Shown here: one piece after another, positions 1 to 7,607 of the stretch
How positions within the stretch are numbered: position 1 is the stretch's first letter
Layout: every line of letters begins with the position of its first letter
Source of the DNA: a virus
IMG/VR virus record: IMGVR_UViG_3300042287_000351
Coordinates: 1-22,499 of that record
DNA length: 22,499 bases
Reading direction: 5' to 3' (one strand)
The notes under the pieces: model-generated
What the model was told of the DNA's origin: nothing
Database searches by the model: none
Seen by the model: only the letters and a program-made list of their open reading frames with translations
Made by a program: the position numbers and the translations under genes

Positions 1-82
1 TATAGTCTATATAACCTGTTGGTTCTGTTATCCAACAACTTGATAAAGATAGTAAGAATAAAATTATAATTGCCTTTTTCAT
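1..82 (-). CDS. Lipoprotein, N-terminal part (runs off left edge)
   Basis: An ATG at 82-80 opens a frame that stays open to the window edge (27 codons). It begins MKKAIIILFLLSLSSC: two lysines, a hydrophobic core and an L-S-S-C lipobox, which is a class II lipoprotein signal peptide with lipidation expected at Cys16. The mature part starts WITEPTGYIDY and is then cut off. The start lies 12 nt after the polymerase stop, so it is probably in the same transcript. In phages, small lipoproteins act as receptor-blocking superinfection-exclusion factors or as outer-membrane spanins. Too little is visible to choose between these. The signal peptide is clear, while the role is unknown. Confidence 0.7.
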   Translation of the reverse strand, partial: MKKAIIILFLLSLSSCWITEPTGYIDY

Positions 83-84
83 AC

Positions 85-94
85 TAATAAATAT
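85..94 (-). promoter_or_regulatory. Recurrent AT element, copy 1
   Basis: The minus strand reads ATATTTATTA here, an exact copy of the element found before other genes in the window. This copy overlaps the stop region of the polymerase gene and ends only 2 nt before the lipoprotein ATG, closer than the 13-17 nt seen at the other copies. It may therefore be a chance match or a weak site. Confidence 0.3.
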
Positions 95-2398
95 TTAGTG
101 GCCATCACGAAGATTGTGTGCAAGGGTTGGAGGTGCTTTCAAATCAATACTAAGTTTAGTAGTGTTCTCCATCAAATCCTGGACAATCCTGGCCGCTTCT
201 TCTGATCTGTCGTGTTCTACCTCAATAACTAGCTGATCATGGATCTGTGCGCATACCCAGCCTCGTATATCTAGTTCTTTGAACTTTCTATTAATAGCCA
301 ATGCTGCACGGTTAACTATTGATGCGGCAAGACCTTGAATCTGTACGTTACAAGAGTTATTTAGTCCGTTAATATAGTCTCTACTAAGGTTTTTAATTTG
401 ATCTACTCCGTATTGTCTTTCCATCTCTTTCTTGATATTCCAATCAAGTAAGTCATCGCCGATCTTATCATAGATAGCTTTTACTTTAGGAAGATGTCGA
501 ATACGACCAACTTGAGTACTAACATAGCCTTTTTCTTTGGCTTGCTTTTTAGATCTTTCCATCCACTTCTTAAGTTCAGGAAACCCGTTTAAGTAACCAT
601 CAACAAGTTTTTTAGCTTCTTTAGTAGGAATTCCAAGAGTCATACCGAGTGCATAAGCTCCCATACCATATGGAATACCTAGAGCGTAAGCCTTTGCTTT
701 ATTTCTTAACTTAGGTTCAAGCTTACGAAGAAAGTTAGGTGCTTTTTTATCTGGGGAATACTGACCTAACTTCTCTGTTTTGATTGCAATAGTAGAATAG
801 AAGTCCCAGTTATTTCTAAATATATCTTTTAATTCTTCATCACCAGATACGTGAGCGAATGTATGTGGCTCAAGTGATTCATAATCGCAGTCTACAAATA
901 TGTTACCTTCTTCATGAATAAAGAATGCTCGAATCAAGTTATTGTATTCAATTACAATTGGTTCATCATCACCTTCTTCTTTAGGTCTAGGAAGCTGTTG
1001 GGCATCTGAGCCATATCGGCCTGATACTGTGCCGTGTTGTTTATAATAAAAGTAGTATCGGCCATCTTCTTGAGCATCTAAGAAGCGATCCATGTAAGTA
1101 CTTTTAATCTTAAGTAGTCTATTGTAGATACGTAAGTTCTTTGCCCATTCGTATTTACCTGCTATTGATTGAACAGTATCGTCATCAAATTGAGGCTTAC
1201 CTGTTTTTGTAGTAGACAATGGTTTAATACCTAATACAGCAAACGCGATTTCACCAAGTTGATCTTTAGACTGGATATTGAAATAAGCTCCGTCATTATC
1301 TTCTCTCCATAACCTCATACTAATTTTCATACTAATGTCTCTATCTAATACAGCGGCATCACCATGAAGTAGAAAATGTTTAGCAGAACATTCAGGAAGC
1401 CTCATCAATGCAGACTTAGTTACACTATACTTACCAGTTCTAGCAGATTGTTCTAGTTCAAACTTCATTTCTTTAATTAGCTCTTGAGCAAATGTACCTT
1501 TGTTATTTGGTGGATATGCGTCTTGAGCTTTATATACTACCCATGCCCTAACATCTGGATTCTTGAGTAGCTCTTTTGTTACTGATTCAGCATACTCTTT
1601 TAGCTTTTCTATAATTTTAGCACGACTAGATTTTATAAGTTCCATATCAAGTTTAATACCAACTTGTTCCATAGGAATAGTGACCTCTTTATAGAGTGGC
1701 ATTACTTCATCTTCAAAGAAAAACTTTTCAAGGTTCTCATCTTTAAGTGTTTTGATAAAATGATTATAGACTCTAAGAGTTAAGTCAGTATCTGCTGATG
1801 CGTATTCTGAAAGTAGTTCAAGGTCTGCTTTCCATATCTCATAATTCTCACGTGTTATCTGACCACCATTTCTTTTTATAGATTCTTTAAGAGCGATTTG
1901 CTCTTCATTTGCAGCTTTTTCTACATCTAGACCAATATCTTTTTGAATCATCTTAGCGATGTCTTTAAGACCAAATGCAGAACCTCCCATAAAGCCTGCG
2001 CCTTCTTCTTTTACTGTATGAACAAGAAGTATCGTATCTACATAAAGACTCGATAACAAATCTACACCATAAAAACACTTAACGAATTTAACGTCAAATG
2101 ATGCGTTATGCATGATTAGTTTTTTACCAATAAGTAGAGAGATTGTTTTCTTTGCAAGATCATGAGCTAGTTTACCTTCAATAACTGCATCTTGAAGCTC
2201 TTCATCTTTGAATATCATAGTTGGCATATAGTATCCTTTACCAACTTCACCAGAGACAGAAAAACCAATGATCTTACCTTTACGAGGATTAAGACTATTG
2301 GTCTCAGTATCAAATGCAATTATTTCACACGACTTTATATGTTCGATAAGATCTTTAAGTTTATCTATCGAATCAACTGTAACATAACTTTTATTCAT
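95..2398 (-). CDS. polA: Family A DNA polymerase with 3'-5' exonuclease
   Basis: Replicative DNA polymerase of the Pol I (family A) type, 767 aa, without a 5'-3' nuclease domain; a separate gene at 6597 supplies that. The DEDDy proofreading site is complete: D30-x-E32, D102 in HNASFD, and Y199/D203. The polymerase motifs, compared with E. coli Pol I, are R461 in TVSGR (R668), motif A with D505 and E510 (D705, E710), motif B with R565, K569, L573 and Y577 (R754, K758, F762, Y766), and motif C H720-D721-Q722 (H881, D882, E883). Two points are unusual: Leu at the 762 position and Gln for the second acidic residue of motif C. Both metal-binding aspartates are kept, so it should be active. The ATG follows the previous stop by 6 nt. 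A second, shorter family A polymerase lies at 10048-11343. Confidence 0.95.
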   Translation of the reverse strand: MNKSYVTVDSIDKLKDLIEHIKSCEIIAFDTETNSLNPRKGKIIGFSVSGEVGKGYYMPTMIFKDEELQDAVIEGKLAHDLAKKTISLLIGKKLIMHNASFDVKFVKCFYGVDLLSSLYVDTILLVHTVKEEGAGFMGGSAFGLKDIAKMIQKDIGLDVEKAANEEQIALKESIKRNGGQITRENYEIWKADLELLSEYASADTDLTLRVYNHFIKTLKDENLEKFFFEDEVMPLYKEVTIPMEQVGIKLDMELIKSSRAKIIEKLKEYAESVTKELLKNPDVRAWVVYKAQDAYPPNNKGTFAQELIKEMKFELEQSARTGKYSVTKSALMRLPECSAKHFLLHGDAAVLDRDISMKISMRLWREDNDGAYFNIQSKDQLGEIAFAVLGIKPLSTTKTGKPQFDDDTVQSIAGKYEWAKNLRIYNRLLKIKSTYMDRFLDAQEDGRYYFYYKQHGTVSGRYGSDAQQLPRPKEEGDDEPIVIEYNNLIRAFFIHEEGNIFVDCDYESLEPHTFAHVSGDEELKDIFRNNWDFYSTIAIKTEKLGQYSPDKKAPNFLRKLEPKLRNKAKAYALGIPYGMGAYALGMTLGIPTKEAKKLVDGYLNGFPELKKWMERSKKQAKEKGYVSTQVGRIRHLPKVKAIYDKIGDDLLDWNIKKEMERQYGVDQIKNLSRDYINGLNNSCNVQIQGLAASIVNRAALAINRKFKELDIRGWVCAQIHDQLVIEVEHDRSEEAARIVQDLMENTTKLSIDLKAPPTLAHNLRDGH

Positions 2399-2404
2399 AA
2401 CTAT

Positions 2405-2599
2405 TTATTGTTGGTTTTCGTCTTTCTTTTTATAAGGAAACAATTCATTTAGCTTTTCTCTGCGTCTATTACATCCGCAGTCTTCTTCACCCATAGCATG
2501 CGCAACTTTTTCTGCTAGAACATCTAATTTAAGAGCGTGAGTAACTTTAGCAATAGTGTCTCCCAAGCCTTTTGATTCTTCACTTGTCTTGTTTTCCAT
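2405..2599 (-). CDS. Small conserved-looking protein with Cys-Gly-Cys motif
   Basis: A 64-aa hydrophilic protein of unknown function. It has a charged N-terminus, a helical middle (GLGDTIAKVTHALKLD and AEKVAHAMG), then DCGCNRRREKLNELFPYKK near the C-terminus. The CGC followed by an Arg/Lys-rich helix looks like a real conserved motif and I believe similar small proteins occur in other phages, but I cannot name a family. It might bind metal or nucleic acid, which is inference. The ATG lies inside the end of the upstream membrane-protein gene (20-nt overlap) and the stop is 6 nt before the polymerase start, so translation is probably coupled. No signal peptide or membrane segment is seen. Confidence 0.65.
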   Translation of the reverse strand: MENKTSEESKGLGDTIAKVTHALKLDVLAEKVAHAMGEEDCGCNRRREKLNELFPYKKKDENQQ

Positions 2600-2783
2600 C
2601 TATATCTTTTTTTATTTTTTCTAACATACTACCAGCAGACATAGCTAATATACTAATTTGTGCCCAAACATCTTCTAATTCTCTTTTGAGTTTAGACATT
2701 TTTCTCCACTGTATAACTTGTATAAGCATTAAAATTAAAGTAACAGTTAAATATACGTACTCTGAATTTATCGTAACCGTCAT
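2580..2783 (-). CDS. Small single-pass membrane protein
   Basis: A 67-aa protein with a hydrophobic segment at about residues 9-26 (YVYLTVTLILMLIQVIQW), a basic RKMSKLKR stretch right after it, and a helical tail with heptad-like spacing ending in KKDIDGKQDK. The positive-inside rule suggests a short N-terminus outside and the tail in the cytoplasm. Its ATG overlaps the upstream stop as ATGA, and its 3' end overlaps the next gene by 20 nt, which is typical of a translationally coupled phage operon. It is unrecognised. A lysis accessory or membrane anchor role is possible, but nothing in the sequence decides it. Confidence 0.6.
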   Translation of the reverse strand: MTVTINSEYVYLTVTLILMLIQVIQWRKMSKLKRELEDVWAQISILAMSAGSMLEKIKKDIDGKQDK

Positions 2784-2992
2784 GTATATGTTTTATCAAA
2801 TATAAAATCTTCTTCCGAACTTCTGTCTTTTTTCTTTGTAGTACCTTTTATGTACTCTGGATCATATGGGCAGTGCCTGCACTTTGAACCACAACAAGAT
2901 CCTCGTTGTAAATGGAAAAGAGTGGTAAAAACCACCCTTCCATATTCTAAATAGTAGTGAACTCCTTCTATGAATTCTTTAGGCGATTTCAC
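2780..2992 (-). CDS. DUF5522-type Cys-rich small protein
   Basis: A small protein with the signature RGSCCGSKCRHCPYDPEY preceded by VHYYLEYGRVVFTTLFHLQ. This matches my memory of DUF5522, a short Bacteroidota family ending in CCGxxCRHCPY. Four closely spaced cysteines suggest a metal site. The function of the family is unknown to me. I choose GTG at 2992-2990 (70 aa) because AGGAGG lies 5 nt upstream. An in-frame GTG at 3007 would give 75 aa. The 5' end overlaps the last codons of nrdJ, and the stop overlaps the next start (ATGA). The link with a ribonucleotide reductase is suggestive only. Confidence 0.75.
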   Translation of the reverse strand: MKSPKEFIEGVHYYLEYGRVVFTTLFHLQRGSCCGSKCRHCPYDPEYIKGTTKKKDRSSEEDFIFDKTYT

Positions 2993-4829
2993 AAGCACCT
3001 CCTGCACAGGCTAATTCACCTTTTTGATCAGTATTATCTTCTATCTCAAGTACTTTACTAATATCTACTTCATGAAGCTTACCGACGATTTCGTTAAATT
3101 TTTCTTCAGTAATAGTTTCAAAAGGAGCTTGAACATATGAACCGTTATCATAAGGTAAGCAAGATAAGGCAGTGTAGTTATTTCTATTTGCCCATGCCCA
3201 TTCACCAACTTCTGACCACTCTTCTGGTTTAAGAGAGATTGTTACAGATACGTTGTGAGTATTACGACCTGTTCTATGTCCTGGTTTAATCCATTCTTTA
3301 TGTAGCTTTTCAAGTCTATGAAGTAGATCAACCGCTGATTCAGACCTTGTGATTGCTCCTTCAGGTGCTTTTTGTGGAACAGATACTACAGCTTGAGATT
3401 GAGGTTTAAAGTATTCGTCTTCTATCAATTCAGGATGATAAATAGAAAGGTATGTATAAAGAGCTTCGTTTTTACCAAGTCTCATTCTACGAATGTAGAA
3501 ATTATCATGCCAAGCGTGTACACCAGATGATGTTCCTAGAACCATTGATGTTGTTCCTGAAGGTTTAACTGTTGTACATCTTGCAGCTTTATTAACTCCG
3601 ATAACTTTTGCAACTCTTTCGTTTTCTTCTTTTACTATTTGAGCAGCTTCTTTCATATTCAATTTTAATACTGCACCTGAAGCAATGCCAGTCATACCGA
3701 TGCCAATCAATGCATCTTTCTCTGTTGTTTTTTTCCAAACATCACGAAGATAATGAAAGTCTGTATATGAAGCTTGAAGTGTTCCAATAAATGCAGCCGC
3801 TTTAACTCTATTGTTTAGATCTTCTTGAGACTCAAGATTAGATACGTTAACTTCACACAAGTTACAGAATTGGAATGGTCTAAGTGCAATCTCAGCGCAT
3901 GGATTAGTTCCCCAATCTTTATCGTTAGTTAAGAAAAAACCAGGTTCACCTGCGTTAGACAATTCAATCTTTTTCCAAAGCTCCATGAACTCTTCTTTCT
4001 GAATACGATCACGTAGTATAGTCGCTGAATTATTAGCTCTTCCTCTTTGAGGGTTTTGTTCCCACCAATTACCAAACTTAGATGTAAGCATCTCTTCATC
4101 ATTGAAAGAGAATAGGCTAATCAATGCTGCACGACGAATACCTCCAGACAATACTGCATCTGCAATATAGCAAATAATATCATGGCATTCAATAGGCTTC
4201 AATTTATCTCCAGTATCTTTACGATCAAGAATCTTTTGTATCTGAAATAGACACTCTTTTAAAGGTTCTGGTCCAGGTGCTTTACCGCCAGCAGTAATTA
4301 ACATTGCACCTTTAGGTCTAACATCACGAAAGTCAAATTTAGGTCTAGGTCCACCTACAAGATATGACTTCATTAATATCTTGATTGCATCAGCCCAACC
4401 TTCAATAGAGTCTCCAACTAAAAATCTTTTTTCTTTAATTGGCTTAATGATCTCAGGAAGTTGATCTACGTGATGATGTTGAACTGAATATCCTACTCCG
4501 CAACCTCCTAAAAGAAGAAACATTATTTCTGAGAATACACGCCAGTCATCAATAGGAGCAAAAGAGCAGTTAAATATACGAGCATTATTAATTTCAATGG
4601 GCTTACCCGCAAACTGCATTGAGCGCATTGACGGAAGAATCTTTTTATCATATACTAGTTTATATGTTTCTTCAATTTCATTAAACAATGAAGGAAACTT
4701 TTGTTGATGCATTTCCTTATTTCTTGTAACTATTTCATTCCAGGATTCACGCCTTTTAAATTCTGGTAAATACTTTGCGTATTTGTTGTAAACTGTAATC
4801 TCAGATAAGATTTGTTGCGTGATGTCCAT
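2979..4829 (-). CDS. nrdJ: Class II (B12-dependent) ribonucleotide reductase
   Basis: Adenosylcobalamin-dependent ribonucleotide reductase of the monomeric type, which makes deoxyribonucleotides for phage replication without oxygen or a second subunit. Key residues: C88 (NCSF) and C322 (QFCNL) as the reducible active-site pair; N309, C311 and E313 in NPCAEI as the substrate and thiyl-radical site; PSGTTS at about 423-428; and C608/C613 (ACAGGAC) at the very C-terminus as the shuttle dithiol. At 616 aa it is shorter than the roughly 740 aa of the Lactobacillus enzyme but keeps all catalytic residues. The ATG is preceded by an A-rich leader (AAAAAAGAA) within a 113-nt gap holding a hairpin. The 3' end overlaps the DUF5522-type gene. 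The host must make or import cobalamin. Confidence 0.93.
   Translation of the reverse strand: MDITQQILSEITVYNKYAKYLPEFKRRESWNEIVTRNKEMHQQKFPSLFNEIEETYKLVYDKKILPSMRSMQFAGKPIEINNARIFNCSFAPIDDWRVFSEIMFLLLGGCGVGYSVQHHHVDQLPEIIKPIKEKRFLVGDSIEGWADAIKILMKSYLVGGPRPKFDFRDVRPKGAMLITAGGKAPGPEPLKECLFQIQKILDRKDTGDKLKPIECHDIICYIADAVLSGGIRRAALISLFSFNDEEMLTSKFGNWWEQNPQRGRANNSATILRDRIQKEEFMELWKKIELSNAGEPGFFLTNDKDWGTNPCAEIALRPFQFCNLCEVNVSNLESQEDLNNRVKAAAFIGTLQASYTDFHYLRDVWKKTTEKDALIGIGMTGIASGAVLKLNMKEAAQIVKEENERVAKVIGVNKAARCTTVKPSGTTSMVLGTSSGVHAWHDNFYIRRMRLGKNEALYTYLSIYHPELIEDEYFKPQSQAVVSVPQKAPEGAITRSESAVDLLHRLEKLHKEWIKPGHRTGRNTHNVSVTISLKPEEWSEVGEWAWANRNNYTALSCLPYDNGSYVQAPFETITEEKFNEIVGKLHEVDISKVLEIEDNTDQKGELACAGGACEIA
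2998..3003 (-). promoter_or_regulatory. Shine-Dalgarno AGGAGG inside nrdJ
   Basis: The minus strand reads AGGAGG, then TGCTT, then GTG (2992-2990). It is the only full consensus ribosome-binding site I noticed before a start in this window. It lies within the codons for the redox-active C-terminal Cys-Ala-Gly-Gly-Ala-Cys of NrdJ, so one stretch serves both as protein code and as a start signal. It supports the 2992 start of the DUF5522-type gene. Confidence 0.55.
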
Positions 4830-4871
4830 TTTCTTTTTTAATTTAGTTAAGTTTATAAAATAGTTTAGCCT

Positions 4872-4895
4872 CTAGAAGATTTTTAGTCCTTCTAG
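4872..4895 (-). promoter_or_regulatory. Hairpin in nrdJ leader
   Basis: A perfect 7-bp inverted repeat CTAGAAG / CTTCTAG with a 10-nt loop, lying in the 113-nt gap between the 73-aa gene and nrdJ, about 42 nt before the nrdJ start. On the minus strand it is not followed by a T run, so it is unlikely to be a plain terminator. It resembles the hairpin before ssb at 9557-9582. The rest of this gap is AT-rich and holds no gene I can support. Confidence 0.4.
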
Positions 4896-4942
4896 TCGAG
4901 TTAAAACCTTGATTAATTAAGATCTGTTGTTGTTTGAACTAA

Positions 4943-5164
4943 TTACTTAGTTCCTGGAAGTACTGAATTGCCTGACGTACTCTGAGTCAAGGTAGGCTTA
5001 GTCTTCTGAATCTTATTGATCGTATTAGTAGTCAATTTGCTAGCTTGGTTAGGATTAACCGAGTTAAGCTGAGCAATTTGGTCATTATACTTAATAGGTG
5101 TCGCAGTAGGTCTAAAATTATCCCCTTTAATTGCTTTTCTAAAGAAATCGATCAAAAAATTCAT
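4943..5164 (-). CDS. Hypothetical 73-aa protein
   Basis: Unrecognised. The N-terminus MNFLIDFFRKAIKG is amphipathic and could bind a membrane or a partner protein. The rest is polar, rich in Thr, Asn, Gln and Ser, and probably disordered, ending NSVLPGTK. It sits alone between the helicase and nrdJ with gaps on both sides and has an exact copy of the AT element ATATTTATTA 16 nt before its ATG, which supports it being expressed. No catalytic or binding motif is visible. Confidence 0.5.
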   Translation of the reverse strand: MNFLIDFFRKAIKGDNFRPTATPIKYNDQIAQLNSVNPNQASKLTTNTINKIQKTKPTLTQSTSGNSVLPGTK

Positions 5165-5180
5165 AGTAGTCTATTTTCTT

Positions 5181-5190
5181 TAATAAATAT
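5181..5190 (-). promoter_or_regulatory. Recurrent AT element, copy 2
   Basis: The minus strand reads ATATTTATTA, preceded by T so that TATATTTA resembles the Bacteroidota -7 box TAnnTTTG. It ends 16 nt before the ATG of the 73-aa gene. The gap also holds a short AACC/GGTT repeat (around 5190-5203) without a T tail, which I do not call a terminator. Confidence 0.4.
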
Positions 5191-5207
5191 AACCTTTTTG
5201 GGTTAAT

Positions 5208-6593
5208 TTATAGTCCTAGTTCAAAAAATTTACCTGCTAAATAAGCCTTCTCGTCTTTATCTAATCCAGAACTAAAAGGCTTGTTAGATCCCGATGTTGG
5301 AGTTGATGTTTCAAATGTTAATTCATCATCATCTAAACTATCAGGGCTTATTTCAATATTACCATTATTAGTATTTATTTTTGCAGAATATGTCATACCG
5401 TCCATACCATATCGATTTTTCATGATATGAATACGACCTGTTCCATTTACTTTGTCCTGTCTTTTTCTAGACAGAGATAAAGCAAAATCTGCAATCATCA
5501 TTTTATTATATGATCCGGCTGCCTTATCTCCTTCAATCACATCATCTTTAGCACCGGCACGATTAACCTGAGATACTGTCCAGATAGGAACTTTAAGCTC
5601 TCTTGCCATACCTTTTGTAGCAGTATACACATCATCAATTGCATCTTTAGGATCAATAGACTTAGTTTTACTCTTTAACAAATCAACATAATCAATAATA
5701 ACTAAATCTGGTGGATGTCCTAAATCTCTACACTTTTGAATGTGAGATTCTATAGTATGTATTGTAGCTTTGCCCATAGGAAACTCTTTGATAATTAATT
5801 TACCTTTAAGAGTACTTACTGATTCCTCAATGGCGCCTCTATGTTTATGAACCTGTTGAACATCTATTCCTGTGAAAAGAGAGTCATAACGTTTGCCTAC
5901 GTAGTACTCAGATAGTTCTAAGGTGTAATGACACACAGTAAAACCTCTTTGAACTGCCATAGCTCCTATATTAACAAGCATCCACGACTTACCTCCACCA
6001 GGACTACCAAATATAATACCAAGGTCTCCTAATCCTAGACCTCCCATTAACAATTCATTTACATGAGGCCATGAAGTTGGGACTGCAGACCTTTCTTCTT
6101 CACGGTATCTTGTTTCAATATCTTTTTCATATTCGTGTCCTATAGATTTATCTTGCCCAGCTTTTAAAGCCTGATCCATCATGTACTTAATATCATCGTA
6201 CTGACCTTTTTCTAATAGACCAACTGAATTAAGAATAGCTTTTTTTATTTGTTGATTTTTACAGAAGCTGCTAAACTCTTGCTCTACATATTCTCTATCT
6301 TCATTAGAACTCTTTAGCGCTTCTTTTAATTGCTCTACTACACTGATCTTAAGTACTTCATTTTCAATCTTTCTTACTTCAACTTGTAAAGCATCAGTTG
6401 ATGGTGTCGTATTGTATTTGTAGTAGTATCTTAATATCTCACCAACAATCCATTTGTGCGCTGGGTTATCGAACATTTCTGTGTCAAGTATATCATGTAT
6501 GTTTTGTAGAAACTCTTTATGTTTTAACAAACTTGATAATACTTTAATTTGAAAACTAATACCGTATTGCTGTAACTGATTTAATGCCGACAT
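5208..6593 (-). CDS. DnaB-like replicative helicase
   Basis: Hexameric replicative helicase of the DnaB/T4 gp41 type, 461 aa, which unwinds DNA ahead of the polymerase. A helical N-terminal DnaB-like domain (about 1-145) precedes the RecA-fold motor. Walker A is GSPGGGKS at 196-203, the H1a-like TLELSE at 224-229, Walker B LVIIDYVDLL at 298-307, and the H3 segment WTVSQVNRAG follows. No primase zinc or TOPRIM domain is fused, so primase must be encoded elsewhere. The start ATG follows the exonuclease stop by 3 nt, and the gene follows uvsX and the exonuclease in one replication-recombination block. The C-terminal 40 residues are Ser/Asp-rich and may contact partners. Confidence 0.92.
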   Translation of the reverse strand: MSALNQLQQYGISFQIKVLSSLLKHKEFLQNIHDILDTEMFDNPAHKWIVGEILRYYYKYNTTPSTDALQVEVRKIENEVLKISVVEQLKEALKSSNEDREYVEQEFSSFCKNQQIKKAILNSVGLLEKGQYDDIKYMMDQALKAGQDKSIGHEYEKDIETRYREEERSAVPTSWPHVNELLMGGLGLGDLGIIFGSPGGGKSWMLVNIGAMAVQRGFTVCHYTLELSEYYVGKRYDSLFTGIDVQQVHKHRGAIEESVSTLKGKLIIKEFPMGKATIHTIESHIQKCRDLGHPPDLVIIDYVDLLKSKTKSIDPKDAIDDVYTATKGMARELKVPIWTVSQVNRAGAKDDVIEGDKAAGSYNKMMIADFALSLSRKRQDKVNGTGRIHIMKNRYGMDGMTYSAKINTNNGNIEISPDSLDDDELTFETSTPTSGSNKPFSSGLDKDEKAYLAGKFFELGL

Positions 6594-6596
6594 AAC

Positions 6597-7607
6597 TTAT
6601 TTATATTTTTGTAGATCGTGAAAATGATTGAACAACCATGATTGAACATTAGGTATTGAATTCCCTAATTGATCTTCATGATACAAATTTAAGAATTCCT
6701 GTGAATCATATATCTTTTTTGGATCTAGTAAAACACTATTTATTTCTTCTATTGCTTCTTCAGGAATATTAGGATCTTTTAAGTCCATCAACTTCTTATT
6801 TATTCTAAGTTGAAATTCGTAGTTCTTAATAGATTCTAATATTTTATGCTTACCTTCACATTTTTCAAGTATATCATCTAAAGTGATTTGTTTACTAGAC
6901 CCTAATTCAGGAAAATGTTTTAACATAGTTTTAGATCCTAGACCTTTCACTCCTGGAACATTATCTCCTGAATCACCTAAAAGTATTTTTTGTGTTAAAA
7001 AGTTTTTAGGCGTAACTCCATACTCAGTTAAAACAAGATCTTCATCATAAAACTTCTTTTTTATAGGAGAGTAGATTGTTATTTTATCTGATACTAATTG
7101 TAGATAATCTTTATCACTTGATACAATAGTTATTTCTTTATCTAATTGATTAGTTAAATATCCTATCACATCATCGGCTTCAATTTTATCAATAGATATA
7201 AGATCTACAGGAAGTGTTTTTAAATAGTATATTAGTCTAACAATCTGATTTGTGATAGCCTCTGATTCGTCTTGTTGAGAATCAAAAGATGCCCAATTAG
7301 TAACTCTGTTGATGCCTCTATTCGCTTTGTATTCTGGGTAGATATATCTTTTATTAGTTGAAGATCCTTGACCATCAAACACAACAATCACTCTAGTCGG
7401 CCTAACTAATTTAATTACGTACCCTAGAGAGCGTAAAAAACCAGTTAGACCTCCTATATGAGATAGATCTTTGTTAACCCAACCAATTGCAGTAAATGCT
7501 CTTAGAAAGGTATTCAATCCATCAATAAGTAGAACTCTACTATTGAGTGACTCTTCTGCCTTCTCTGGTGTTAGAGAAGCGAATATTTTTTCGTATTCTT
7601 TATTCAT
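6597..7607 (-). CDS. 5'-3' exonuclease / RNase H (FEN family)
   Basis: Flap-type 5' nuclease of the Pol I N-domain/T4 RNase H family, 336 aa, which removes RNA primers and flaps during lagging-strand synthesis. The metal-binding acids are all visible: D29 (LLIDGLN), D78 (VVFDGQG), E143-D145-D146 (IEADDVIG), D165 and D167 (SSDKDYLQL), and D212 and D215 (GDSGDNVPGV). The helix-hairpin-helix segment VPGVKGLGSKTML follows. It supplies the activity absent from the 767-aa polymerase. Its ATG shares one base with the uvsX stop (TAATG), so translation is coupled. A short N-terminal extension of about 20 residues precedes the first strand. Confidence 0.92.
   Translation of the reverse strand: MNKEYEKIFASLTPEKAEESLNSRVLLIDGLNTFLRAFTAIGWVNKDLSHIGGLTGFLRSLGYVIKLVRPTRVIVVFDGQGSSTNKRYIYPEYKANRGINRVTNWASFDSQQDESEAITNQIVRLIYYLKTLPVDLISIDKIEADDVIGYLTNQLDKEITIVSSDKDYLQLVSDKITIYSPIKKKFYDEDLVLTEYGVTPKNFLTQKILLGDSGDNVPGVKGLGSKTMLKHFPELGSSKQITLDDILEKCEGKHKILESIKNYEFQLRINKKLMDLKDPNIPEEAIEEINSVLLDPKKIYDSQEFLNLYHEDQLGNSIPNVQSWLFNHFHDLQKYK

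Noticed and set aside
2192-2452. Plus-strand open frame of 86 codons opposite the start of the polymerase gene
   Set aside because: It overlaps the clearly coding exonuclease domain on the other strand, and its translation is low-complexity and unlike a protein family. Other plus-strand frames (for example 7471-7746, 9716-10030 and 12006-12314) were rejected for the same reason.
2922-2937. Short inverted repeat GTGGT/ACCAC around an A run
   Set aside because: It lies inside the DUF5522-type coding region with no T tail in the direction of transcription and only 5 bp of stem.
4830-4942. A hidden small gene or tRNA in the longest gap of the replication region
   Set aside because: I see no open frame with a plausible start and no cloverleaf; only the hairpin at 4872-4895 and AT-rich DNA.
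6598-6605. TATAAATA on the minus strand before the helicase, like a T4 late promoter
   Set aside because: It consists of the final codons and stop of the exonuclease gene (Tyr, Lys, TAA) and ends 4 nt before the ATG. The same octamer also appears inside genes (for example near 9904), so it is not specific.
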